DNA from: Caballeronia sordidicola
Lineage (GTDB): Bacteria; Pseudomonadota; Gammaproteobacteria; Burkholderiales; Burkholderiaceae
DNA: 64,000 nt
Direction: 5' to 3'
Assembly: GCF_000729995.1 (NCBI RefSeq)
Contig: NZ_JNFG01000020.1
Span: forward strand, 186,001-250,000
Part shown: positions 1 through 7,427 of the stretch, piece by piece
How the letters are laid out: each line of letters starts with the position of its first letter
Position numbering within the stretch: position 1 is the stretch's first letter
Notes under the pieces: generated by a model
What the model saw: only the letters and a program-made list of their open reading frames with translations
Databases searched by the model: none
What the model was told of the DNA's origin: nothing
Position numbers and translations under genes: made by a program

Positions 1-218
1 GAAGCCCGGCGCCGACACCGACATCGCGCGAAGCCGCTAACCCTGTCACGCAACCCGCGTTGTCTGAAAGCGAAGCACTGGAGCGCACTCGCATACTTGC
101 TGCGTTGACGGATGCGAAATGGCGGCCCGCCATGGCGGCGCAGGAACTGGGCGTATCGCGGGCAACGTTGTACCGGCGCATAGCGAAGTTTGGAATAGTG
201 GCGCCGCACAGGCGCTAG
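1..218 (+). CDS. Fis-type sigma-54-dependent regulator, C-terminal end (partial)
   Basis: The frame is open from base 3 to a TAG at 216-218; the start lies outside the window. The last 50 or so residues form a Fis-type helix-turn-helix: an EALERTRILAAL helix, then MAAQELGVSRATLYRRI, which is the usual DNA-binding end of NtrC/AcoR-type enhancer-binding proteins. The AAA+ and sensory parts are not visible, so the effector is unknown. It sits directly upstream of a flavin monooxygenase on the same strand, a common arrangement for an activator and its target. I see no clear -24/-12 promoter in the 98-bp gap, so that regulatory link is inference. Confidence 0.8.
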   Translation, partial: SPAPTPTSREAANPVTQPALSESEALERTRILAALTDAKWRPAMAAQELGVSRATLYRRIAKFGIVAPHRR

Positions 219-242
219 CACTAAATAAGCGTTTTCATTTTA

Positions 243-266
243 GCGGGCAAAGAACCCGTCTTTTTT
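243..266 (+). terminator. Short hairpin with T-tract after the Fis-type regulator
   Basis: GCGGG at 243-247 pairs with CCCGT at 255-259 (one G-T pair), and the hairpin runs into TCTTTTTT. The stem is short but the T-tract is good. It would end the regulator transcript before the monooxygenase. Confidence 0.5.
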
Positions 267-316
267 AATCGGTACCAATCGATACTTAGTGATCCGTATC
301 TCATGGAGGAGCGACC

Positions 317-2119
317 ATGTCTGAGCAGAATCCGAACCAAACCATTACCCATATCCTGGAGACATTCGAAGCAGCGCTTAAAAGCGGCGACACAGCGGCG
401 GCCGTTGCGCTATTCCAGCCCGATGGTTATTGGCGCGACCTGGTGGCGTTCACCTGGAACATCAAGACGATGGAAGGCCGCGAGCAGATTGCGGCGATGC
501 TGGAATCGCAGCTGGACACGGTCAAGCCTTCCAGGCTGAAGATTGCCGATAACGAAACGGCGACCGAAGCGGACGGCGTCACGCAAGCGTGGATCACGTT
601 CGAGACCGGTGTTGCGCGCGGCACGGGTTTTATCCGCGTGAAGGACGGGCAGATATGGACGCTGCTTACGACCATGACCGAACTCAAAGGCCACGAAGAA
701 CCAAAAGGCATCAAGCGCCCGATGGGCGCCGAACATGGCGCACGCAAGGACCGCACTAGCTGGAAGGAGAATCGCGAGGCCGAACTGGAGAAGCTGGGTT
801 ACGAGAAGCAGCCGTATTGCCTGATCGTCGGCGGCGGGCAGGGCGGCATTGCGTTAGGTGCGCGGCTGCGGCAACTGGGTGTGCCGGCAATTATTATCGA
901 TAAGAACGAGCGGCCCGGCGACCAATGGCGCGCTCGTTACAAGACCCTGTGCCTGCATGATCCGGTCTGGTACGACCACATGCCGTACCTGCCGTTCCCC
1001 GACAACTGGCCGGTGTTTTCGCCGAAGGACAAGATTGGCGACTGGCTCGAGATGTACACCAAAGTGATGGAGCTGAACTACTGGGGATCGTCCACGTGCA
1101 CGTCCGCTAAATACGACGAGGCTGCAGGCGAATGGATCGTGGAAGTCGAACGCGGCGGTGAAAAGCTGACCCTTCGGCCGAAGCAACTTGTGCTCGCCAC
1201 GGGCATGTCGGGCAAGGCCAATACGCCGACGTTCAAGGGCATGGATGTTTTCAAGGGCGAGCAGCATCATTCGTCGAAACATCCGGGGCCGGACGCTTAC
1301 AAGGGCAAGAAGGTTGTCGTGATTGGCGCCAACAATTCTGCGCACGACATTTGCGGCGCGCTGTGGGAAGCGGGTGTTGACGTGACCATGGTGCAGCGTT
1401 CGTCCACGCACATAGTCAAGTCGAATACGCTGATGGACCTGGCGCTGGGCGATCTTTACTCTGAGCGCGCGGTGGCCGCGGGCATGACCACGATGAAGGC
1501 CGACCTGACGTTTGCATCGGTACCGTACAAGATCCTGCACGAATTCCAGATCCCGGTTTATAACGCGATCAGGGAGCGTGATGCGGAGTTTTATGACCGG
1601 CTGGAGAAGCGGGGTTTCATGCTCGATTTCGGCGATGACGACTCGGGCCTCTTCATGAAATACCTGCGGCGCGGATCGGGTTATTACATTGACGTGGGCG
1701 CGTCGGACCTTGTCGCTGACGGCAAGATCAAGCTGAAGAGCGGCGTGGACGTGGTCGAGTTGAAGGAGCATTCGGTTGTGCTCAGCGACGGCAGCGAACT
1801 TGAAGCGGATCTGGTGGTGTACGCGACAGGTTATGGATCGATGAACGGCTGGGCGGCAGATCTTATATCGCGTGAGGTGGCGGACAAGGTGGGCAAGGTG
1901 TGGGGATTGGGATCGAACACGACCAAGGATCCGGGGCCGTGGGAAGGCGAGCAACGCAACATGTGGAAACCTACGCAGCAGCAGGCGTTGTGGTTCCACG
2001 GCGGGAATTTGCATCAGTCGCGGCACTACTCGCAGTATTTATCGCTGCAGCTCAAGGCGCGGATGGAGGGGATTCCAACGCCGGTGTTCGGCTTGCAAGA
2101 GGTGCATCATTTGTCTTGA
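317..2119 (+). CDS. NAD(P)/FAD-dependent flavin monooxygenase with N-terminal NTF2-like domain
   Basis: This 600-residue protein is predicted to oxygenate a ketone, aldehyde or heteroatom substrate with NADPH and O2 (FMO/Baeyer-Villiger superfamily). Residues 1-125 resemble a SnoaL/NTF2-like fold. The FAD Rossmann motif is GGGQGG at 172-177, followed by the GDQWRARY stretch typical of these enzymes. A second nucleotide motif (VIGANNSAHD) lies near residue 336 and an ATGY motif near the C-terminus. The start is fixed by GGAGG at 305-309, eight bases before the ATG. The substrate cannot be read from the sequence. The N-terminal extension is longer than in ordinary FMOs but occurs in related bacterial proteins. 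It is probably controlled by the upstream Fis-type activator. Confidence 0.88.
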   Translation: MSEQNPNQTITHILETFEAALKSGDTAAAVALFQPDGYWRDLVAFTWNIKTMEGREQIAAMLESQLDTVKPSRLKIADNETATEADGVTQAWITFETGVARGTGFIRVKDGQIWTLLTTMTELKGHEEPKGIKRPMGAEHGARKDRTSWKENREAELEKLGYEKQPYCLIVGGGQGGIALGARLRQLGVPAIIIDKNERPGDQWRARYKTLCLHDPVWYDHMPYLPFPDNWPVFSPKDKIGDWLEMYTKVMELNYWGSSTCTSAKYDEAAGEWIVEVERGGEKLTLRPKQLVLATGMSGKANTPTFKGMDVFKGEQHHSSKHPGPDAYKGKKVVVIGANNSAHDICGALWEAGVDVTMVQRSSTHIVKSNTLMDLALGDLYSERAVAAGMTTMKADLTFASVPYKILHEFQIPVYNAIRERDAEFYDRLEKRGFMLDFGDDDSGLFMKYLRRGSGYYIDVGASDLVADGKIKLKSGVDVVELKEHSVVLSDGSELEADLVVYATGYGSMNGWAADLISREVADKVGKVWGLGSNTTKDPGPWEGEQRNMWKPTQQQALWFHGGNLHQSRHYSQYLSLQLKARMEGIPTPVFGLQEVHHLS

Positions 2120-2492
2120 TGGCAGGTCGTAACTGACGCTTTGCAACAGAGTGTCAGCCGTGCCCGGCAGTGGTCGATTCTTTATCGATTGCTGCCGGGC
2201 ACGTGTGTTTTCGGCACGCCCTCACAACCACCCGCATCAGAGTCGTCGCGGCATGAAGGGCGACCGGCGCTCAATTTTTTCAAGTTTCCAAGCAGCGAGT
2301 CGTTATAGATAGTGCGTGAGCCGTTGCCGAGAGTTCGACTCTCGCACATCGGGCCGACTCTCATGGCCACTTCTTTTCCGTGCCTCAGGCGTTTGTTTTT
2401 ACATGGGAGGCTAACGCTCGACCATCATTTGATGCTCACACTGTCGTGCGCGAACGCGGCGAGAGAGATCCACGCAGTTCGGATCAACACTT
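2120..2492. other. Intergenic spacer, no gene
   Basis: This spacer holds the terminator at 2159-2212 and a tight perfect hairpin at 2328-2344 (7-bp arms, 3-base loop). I found no convincing reading frame in the remainder. The promoter of the following MHYT gene should lie here but no strong match is visible. Confidence 0.6.
2159..2212 (+). terminator. Terminator of the flavin monooxygenase gene
   Basis: CGTGCCCGGCAG at 2159-2170 pairs perfectly with CTGCCGGGCACG at 2192-2203 (12 bp), and a smaller CGAT/ATCG stem sits inside the loop. TGTGTTTT follows. It starts about 40 bases after the stop codon. Confidence 0.65.
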
Positions 2493-4649
2493 ATGGAATA
2501 CCCCATGCTTGCTGGTAGCTACAATAGTTTGCTCGTCTTGTTCTCGCTGCTCGTCGCGATTCTGGCGTCGTATACCGCGTTGGACATGGCGGGCCGCATT
2601 TCTACCTCACAGGGACGGGCAGCCTTTGGGTGGCTGGCAGGCGGCGCATGCGCCATGGGCACGGGCATCTGGTCGATGCACTTTGTCGGCATGCTGGCCT
2701 TCAGTTTGCCGATTTCGCTTGGCTATGACCCCACGATCACCGTTCTCTCACTTCTGATCGCCATTGCGTCGTCGGCGTTCGCGCTATGGCTCGTGGGCCA
2801 GAACGAATTGCCCGTGCCGCGATTGATCGGTGGCGCTGTATTACTCGGTGCCGGGGTCACGGGTATGCACTATACGGGCATGGCTGCGTTGCGCATGACG
2901 CCCGGAATCCGCTACATCCCGTTCCTTTTTATCCTGTCAGTGATCATCGCGATTCTTGCGTCAGGCGCGGCGCTATGGATTGCATTCAACCTGCGCCGTC
3001 ATTCACCCGTGGTTCGGCCGATGCGCGCAGGCGCAGCGGTGGTGATGGGCCTCGCCATTGTCGCGATGCACTATACCGGCATGGCTGCAGCGCAGTTTCC
3101 GCTTGGGAGCGTGTGCGGCGCCGTGCGTGAAGGGGTGAGCGCGGGCTGGCTGGCGCTTGTGATCATTGTTGTCACGCTGTCGGTACTCACCATCGCACTG
3201 GTCATTTCAGTCCTTGACCTGCGGCTGGAGGCGCGCACCGCCGTATTGGCGGTCTCACTCGCTAAGGCCAACCAGGAATTGACCTACCTGGCATTGCATG
3301 ACGCCCTCACCAAGCTGCCCAACCGCATGCTGCTGGAAGACCGGCTCGGCAGGGCGATCCAGAGTGCTGATCGTGAGCACGGCCGCTTCGCCCTGATGTT
3401 CATGGACCTGGACGGGTTCAAAGCGGTCAATGACGCCTACGGCCATCATCTCGGCGACCTGTTGCTGGTCGATGTCGCGCAACGCATCGGGGTGAACGTT
3501 CGATCACAGGACACGATCGCCCGTGTGGGGGGAGACGAATTCGTATTGCTCGCGGAGGTTGCCGAACCGGCGGATGCGGCGACCCTCGCCGACAAAATAG
3601 TGGCCGCCATGCGAGAGCCGTTTCAGCTTGCCGGCCGCGAGTTGCGCGTGTCGACCAGCCTTGGTATTGCGATGTATCCCGGCAATGGTGTTGATCAGGA
3701 GGACCTGCTGATCAATGCGGACGCCGCGATGTATCACGCAAAGGCGCTAGGACGAAATACCTACTGCTTCTTCGAAGCCTCCATGAACGCCAATGTGCAT
3801 GAGCAATTGCAGCTTGTGCAAGATCTGCGCGCGGCGGTGGAGCGGAACCAGCTGATCTTGCAATATCAACCCAAGTTCGTTGCACCCCACGGGCCGGTCA
3901 TCGGCGTGGAAGCGCTGGTGCGTTGGCGGCATCCCACTCGCGGGTTGATACCGCCGGACCAGTTCATCCCCTTGGCGGAGAAAACCGGCTTGATCGTGCC
4001 AATTGGCGAATGGATTCTTGACGAGGCCTGCCGGCAGATTGCGGTGTTGCGCAACGCAGGCCACGCCGACCTGACCATGGCGGTCAACCTGTCGGCATTG
4101 CAATTCACGCATGCGAGCCTGATTCGAACTGTCCGCGAGACCCTGGAGCGCCATCTGCTGGAACCGAGTTGCCTGACGCTCGAAATCACGGAGTCCACGG
4201 CAATGCACGATGCCGATGCAAGCCTGCGAATCCTGGAGCAACTGCACGATATGGGTGTGCGTATTTCCATCGACGATTTCGGCACGGGCTATTCAAGTCT
4301 TTTGTATCTGAAACGGCTACCGGCAAGCGAGCTGAAAATCGATCGCGGGTTTATCCGCGACCTGGCCCGTGACACAGAGGACGCAGCGATTGTCTCGGCA
4401 ATCGTGGCGCTGGGTCAGACACTTAATCTGAATATCGTGGCCGAGGGTGTGGAGACGAGGGCACAGCAAGAATTCCTGACCCGTCTTGGCTGCGATTCCC
4501 TGCAAGGTTTTCTGCTTGGTCATCCGATGTCGGCAGATGATTTGATCGATGTGCTGTCGTCAGATGGTGTCCTGCAAGCAGCAACGCGAGGGCGCTTCGC
4601 CAGTGAGGCTGACGTGCGGCTGGCGCCCGTTGAAGGACACGCGGGTTGA
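2493..4649 (+). CDS. MHYT-GGDEF-EAL membrane protein (c-di-GMP turnover)
   Basis: This 718-residue inner-membrane protein has seven or so hydrophobic helices with three MHYT-type motifs (MHFVGM, MHYTGM, MHYTGM) in the first 250 residues. A GGDEF domain (intact GGDEF at 346-350) and an EAL domain (EAL at 473-475) follow. Both signatures look intact, so it could make as well as degrade cyclic di-GMP; MHYT domains are proposed to sense diatomic gases through bound metal. No strong ribosome site precedes the ATG at 2493. The ATG four codons further in would also fit the family's usual start. It converges on another GGDEF-EAL gene, with a 2.7-kb inserted cassette between them. Confidence 0.9.
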   Translation: MEYPMLAGSYNSLLVLFSLLVAILASYTALDMAGRISTSQGRAAFGWLAGGACAMGTGIWSMHFVGMLAFSLPISLGYDPTITVLSLLIAIASSAFALWLVGQNELPVPRLIGGAVLLGAGVTGMHYTGMAALRMTPGIRYIPFLFILSVIIAILASGAALWIAFNLRRHSPVVRPMRAGAAVVMGLAIVAMHYTGMAAAQFPLGSVCGAVREGVSAGWLALVIIVVTLSVLTIALVISVLDLRLEARTAVLAVSLAKANQELTYLALHDALTKLPNRMLLEDRLGRAIQSADREHGRFALMFMDLDGFKAVNDAYGHHLGDLLLVDVAQRIGVNVRSQDTIARVGGDEFVLLAEVAEPADAATLADKIVAAMREPFQLAGRELRVSTSLGIAMYPGNGVDQEDLLINADAAMYHAKALGRNTYCFFEASMNANVHEQLQLVQDLRAAVERNQLILQYQPKFVAPHGPVIGVEALVRWRHPTRGLIPPDQFIPLAEKTGLIVPIGEWILDEACRQIAVLRNAGHADLTMAVNLSALQFTHASLIRTVRETLERHLLEPSCLTLEITESTAMHDADASLRILEQLHDMGVRISIDDFGTGYSSLLYLKRLPASELKIDRGFIRDLARDTEDAAIVSAIVALGQTLNLNIVAEGVETRAQQEFLTRLGCDSLQGFLLGHPMSADDLIDVLSSDGVLQAATRGRFASEADVRLAPVEGHAG

Positions 4650-4679
4650 TCGGCGATGTTCAGGTAACTATTGTCGGTT

Positions 4680-4741
4680 AACGGAATTAGTTGGACTAAC
4701 GCGCGGTTAGTTAGACTCGAAAGCACGGAATTGCTTGGACT
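4680..4741 (+). repeat. Three iterated repeats at the left end of the cassette
   Basis: Three related units end in TTGGACT (4691-4697), TTAGACT (4711-4717) and TTGGACT (4735-4741), spaced 20 and 24 bases apart. The first and third share GGAATT upstream. Transposase-binding sites of IS21-like and Tn7-like elements are arranged this way. The first unit is the one repeated in inverted form at the right end. Confidence 0.5.
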
Positions 4742-5261
4742 ACCCGGAATCGGCAGCGACAGTCAACAAATGCCGTAGCCGTAGGGCGTTCGTTTTGGGA
4801 AGGCGATCGGCACTTCACGACCCAACTCGGCCGTTCACTGGTGCGGGGCAGGAACGGAAGCTTCCGAGGCAGAGCGGACGGAGCCGGTGTGGCAGCCCGA
4901 TGCCGCCGAGGCAGTCATCATTGGGCAGATGAGAGATTCGGCAGAGCGGCACCGACGGTCGACAATTCAATGTGTGTCCGGACGCGACCTGTGGCATTCG
5001 ACTTGAAGTGACCGATATCGTCCTCGATCTAATTCGGCGTCAATATCAGGGTGCACTAATGTCCTGCTCAAGGATGGCCTGCGCATTCTTTCGGCCTATG
5101 CGATCAATCCGGCGAAGCCGAGCAAGGGATAAAGAAACTGTTTCTCGAGCATCGCCGAGGCCGCCATGCGCGCAACGACCTTCCGTTTGCCTCCGAATAT
5201 TGACGTGACAGAGCACAAGAGGTCCAGCTGAGCCCGTCAAATCTACCGTTAAATCGAATTA

Positions 5262-5290
5262 TTGACGATTTCTCGTTAAAAACGTACGAT
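5262..5290 (+). promoter_or_regulatory. Sigma-70-type promoter of the ATPase/RloB operon
   Basis: TTGACG at 5262-5267 and TACGAT at 5285-5290 are separated by exactly 17 bases. The start codon at 5311 follows at the right distance for a short leader with a GAGG ribosome site at 5301-5304. This gives the inserted pair its own promoter. Confidence 0.6.
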
Positions 5291-5310
5291 AGAGCGATGC
5301 GAGGTCGCCT

Positions 5311-6543
5311 ATGCTCTACAAACTTGAAGTCGAGAATTTCTTCTCGGTCCGTGATCGCCAAGTGCTCGATCTCTCGATTGACGCCAAGGTCCCTGACCTT
5401 GAAAACCGCTTTGCCCCGATCTTCGAGGGTTCGGCGACACGCGCGCCCAAAGTAGTTGTTCTGTACGGCGCGAATGCGTCCGGCAAGACAACCGTTCTAC
5501 GTGCGCTTCAGTTTATTGCGACCATCATGCGCGACAGCGTGCAGCGCCTAGCGCCTGGTTTTTCTAGCTGCGAACGCTTCAATGACGCCGAATCGGCCAA
5601 CAGGCCAATGCGCCTGGCCATCGAGCTTGGCGGCGTCATGAATCTAACGCCCGAAATCCTGAAGCAGGCCCGGGATGGTGGGACGGTCGAACAGGGAATC
5701 TACCGCTATGAAATTCAACTTGAAGTCAAAGATGGTATCGCCACACGTTTCCTGAACGAGGCGTTGCATCAAAAACCGAACGCCCAAGGCAAATGGCAGC
5801 GCGTGTTCGACCGTGATGCCGACGGCAAGGTCAGAGGCTCGAAGTCCTTCAGCCTGTCAGGCTTCCAGCACCTAGTGAAAACGCTTGCCGTGCATCACTC
5901 GGTCCTTTCGTCTTTCGCGAAATTCCAGCATCCGACCGCACAACTTTTTGTCGAGATCGCAAGAAAAGCGATCTTTTCGATCGAGCCCGTCGCGCATGCG
6001 AGCGTGGACAAATTCGTCATCGATTTTTTAAAGGATCAGCCCACTATTCTCACGCGTCTCAACGAAGAGATGAGTCGGATCGATGTCGGGGTCGAAGGGA
6101 TGCGATTCCAGGATGGGAAGGACGGCCCCTTCTTGATGTTCAAACATTCGGGGCTGGACGTCGAGATGCCGTGGATGCTCGAAAGCCACGGCACCAGAGC
6201 CTTTATAAAGATATTTCCATTTTTGGTGATGGCGTTTGATCAGGGCGGTGTCGTCGCGATTGATGAGATGGACGCAGCTATTCATCCGCTTGTTCTGCCA
6301 GAGCTATTGCGGTGGTTCTACGATCATGAAACGCGCAATAAACTCAATGCACAGCTTTGGCTTTCCTGCCATTCGGCATCGCTTCTGGACGATCTCATGA
6401 AAGAAGAGATCGTCATTTGCGAGAAAGACCGCCAGGGCCGTTCGAATTTCTTCAGCCTGATGGATGTAAGGATTCGCCGCGATGACAACCATTATCGGAA
6501 ATATTTGAGCGGTGCCTATGGTGGAGTGCCCTTGCTCGGATGA
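5311..6543 (+). CDS. AAA15-family ATP-binding protein (defence-type ATPase)
   Basis: This 410-residue soluble ATPase belongs to the AAA15/AAA21 (OLD/RloA-like) group. It starts with the characteristic LEVENFFSVRD strand. Walker A GANASGKT is at 53-60, Walker B AIDEMD has D318 and E319, and a switch-type His follows at H354 (LSCH). Relatives act in abortive infection or anti-phage modules with a nuclease-like partner. Here the next gene overlaps by 4 bp (ATGA), so the two are translationally coupled. The start is supported by GAGG eight bases upstream and a sigma-70 promoter. It lies inside a TSD-flanked cassette. The specific trigger and target are unknown; a defence role is inferred from family and neighbour. 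Confidence 0.85.
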   Translation: MLYKLEVENFFSVRDRQVLDLSIDAKVPDLENRFAPIFEGSATRAPKVVVLYGANASGKTTVLRALQFIATIMRDSVQRLAPGFSSCERFNDAESANRPMRLAIELGGVMNLTPEILKQARDGGTVEQGIYRYEIQLEVKDGIATRFLNEALHQKPNAQGKWQRVFDRDADGKVRGSKSFSLSGFQHLVKTLAVHHSVLSSFAKFQHPTAQLFVEIARKAIFSIEPVAHASVDKFVIDFLKDQPTILTRLNEEMSRIDVGVEGMRFQDGKDGPFLMFKHSGLDVEMPWMLESHGTRAFIKIFPFLVMAFDQGGVVAIDEMDAAIHPLVLPELLRWFYDHETRNKLNAQLWLSCHSASLLDDLMKEEIVICEKDRQGRSNFFSLMDVRIRRDDNHYRKYLSGAYGGVPLLG

Positions 6544-7112
6544 CCCGTCGACGCCCCGCTCACAGGCCCCTGAAACGGCAGATTTATGTCGGTTGCGAAG
6601 GTGCTTCCGAGGCCAGTTATGCCGCCCTGCTTCAGGATTTCGTTACGGAGGCGGCCCTGCCTTTTTATTTGAAGATTGAAGATTTAGGCCGGGGTGCTGG
6701 CGACCCGCTTGCGCGCGTTGAAACAGCTGTAAGGCGCATCGGGCAGCAGACTAAAAAACGCATCGCCCCCGACGCCTGCTTTCTTCTGCTCGACGCTGAC
6801 CAGCTCGCTCTCGATCCCCTGCGGGCTGAAAGGGCGCGCCGTATGGCAGCCGATAACAACATTACGCTCGTTTGGCAGGACCCATGCTTTGAGGCCGTGC
6901 TGCTTCGTCATCTGCCGAACCGTGCTGCTCTCCGGCCGCACGACAGCAAACGCGCAGAAGACGTCCTTGTCAGGAATTGGCCCGACTATCGGAAACCGAT
7001 GCCTCGTGCCGGTCTGGCACAACGCATCGATATCGAAGCCGTTATGCGGGCGGCCGCTGCGGAGCCCGATCTCGCCAAGCTGCTTCGTGCGCTTGGCTTG
7101 ATCGCCGTCTGA
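6540..7112 (+). CDS. RloB-like protein, partner of the ATPase
   Basis: This 190-residue protein matches the RloB pattern: an N-terminal VGCEGASEASY segment (E20), a central FLLLDAD acidic motif (D85, D87), and a DPCFE segment (E118). The CEG plus DxD arrangement resembles a TOPRIM-type metal centre. That suggests a nuclease, but this is a reading of motifs, not a demonstrated activity. It overlaps the ATPase gene by ATGA and would be made in step with it. ATPase/RloB-like pairs occur in abortive-infection-type systems and near restriction-modification loci. No methyltransferase or restriction gene is present here, so the pair appears to stand alone. Confidence 0.78.
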   Translation: MTRRRPAHRPLKRQIYVGCEGASEASYAALLQDFVTEAALPFYLKIEDLGRGAGDPLARVETAVRRIGQQTKKRIAPDACFLLLDADQLALDPLRAERARRMAADNNITLVWQDPCFEAVLLRHLPNRAALRPHDSKRAEDVLVRNWPDYRKPMPRAGLAQRIDIEAVMRAAAAEPDLAKLLRALGLIAV

Positions 7113-7427
7113 GCCAACCAAGGAACGCAACATGCTTGAAAACGAGACTATAACGGCGTTAGATGACTGGCCGCACACCGCCTTCCGCAACGGGCGAACC
7201 GTGTGCCAATCTCACCCTCCCGCGAATCCAGCAAATTCGCGTCGCAAATTCGGCAAATCCAATTTATCCGCTTCCGCGTCATCAAACGCGTCATCGAATA
7301 AATTGGCGAGTCTTTGATTTTCAATGAGGCTCAGTCCAACTAATTCCGTTCTCCCGCACTATAGCAACCGTCCGAAGCGGACTGATACCGAAAGTCTACG
7401 CGCATGTTCAGCGAACGAGCGTTCCCG
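7113..7427. other. Right end of the cassette and spacer, no gene
   Basis: No credible gene is present. GCAAAT occurs three times at 7231, 7244 and 7253, within an AT-richer segment. The right inverted end is at 7333-7358, and the CTAT direct repeat is at 7359-7362. The last 65 bases belong to the flanking chromosome and lead into the stop of the minus-strand c-di-GMP gene. Confidence 0.55.
7333..7350 (-). repeat. Right-end inverted repeat of the cassette
   Basis: This is the perfect 18-bp reverse complement of 4680-4697. An exact match of this length at both edges of a two-gene insert is very unlikely by chance in 64 kb. Confidence 0.7.

Larger units (their letters stand above)
4650..5310. 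other. Left part of inserted cassette, no convincing gene
   Basis: This stretch holds the left cassette end (4672), three related GGACT/AGACT-ending repeats at 4680-4741, and the promoter of the ATPase gene. Between 4750 and 5250 I see only short frames with atypical composition. One frame around 5061-5130 gives a protein-like run ending NPAKPSKG before a stop, which may be a decayed gene end, but I cannot assign it. Confidence 0.5.
4672..7358 (+). mobile_element. Cassette flanked by inverted ends and a 4-5 bp direct repeat, carrying ATPase and RloB genes
   Basis: AACGGAATTAGTTGGACT at 4680-4697 has a perfect 18-bp reverse complement at 7333-7350. Taken outward to TG/CA the two ends match at 22 of 26 positions (4672-4697 against 7333-7358). 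CTAT lies just outside both ends (4668-4671 and 7359-7362). If the boundary is moved one base on the right, ACTAT is duplicated. The region between holds only the two-gene ATPase/RloB operon and no transposase, so the element would be non-autonomous. TG...CA ends with repeated inner motifs fit IS21-like or Tn7-like elements, but the family is not proven. It interrupts the space between two convergent c-di-GMP genes without damaging either. Confidence 0.68.

Noticed and set aside
219..316. Possible -24/-12 sigma-54 promoter for the monooxygenase
   Set aside because: No GG-N10-GC pair with the expected flanks was found.
854..2026. Long minus-strand frame opposite the flavin monooxygenase
   Set aside because: Arg/His-rich translation with no family pattern; mirror of high-G+C coding on the plus strand.
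2328..2344. Hairpin with GAGAGTTCGACTCTC resembling a tRNA T-arm
   Set aside because: No acceptor stem, anticodon arm or CCA nearby; a simple short hairpin explains it.
4972..5208. 78-codon frame left of the ATPase gene
   Set aside because: No ribosome site or family pattern; composition unlike the neighbours, probably decayed DNA.
7231..7260. Three GCAAAT words as a possible CRISPR-like or iteron array
   Set aside because: Irregular spacing and only three short copies; no spacers.
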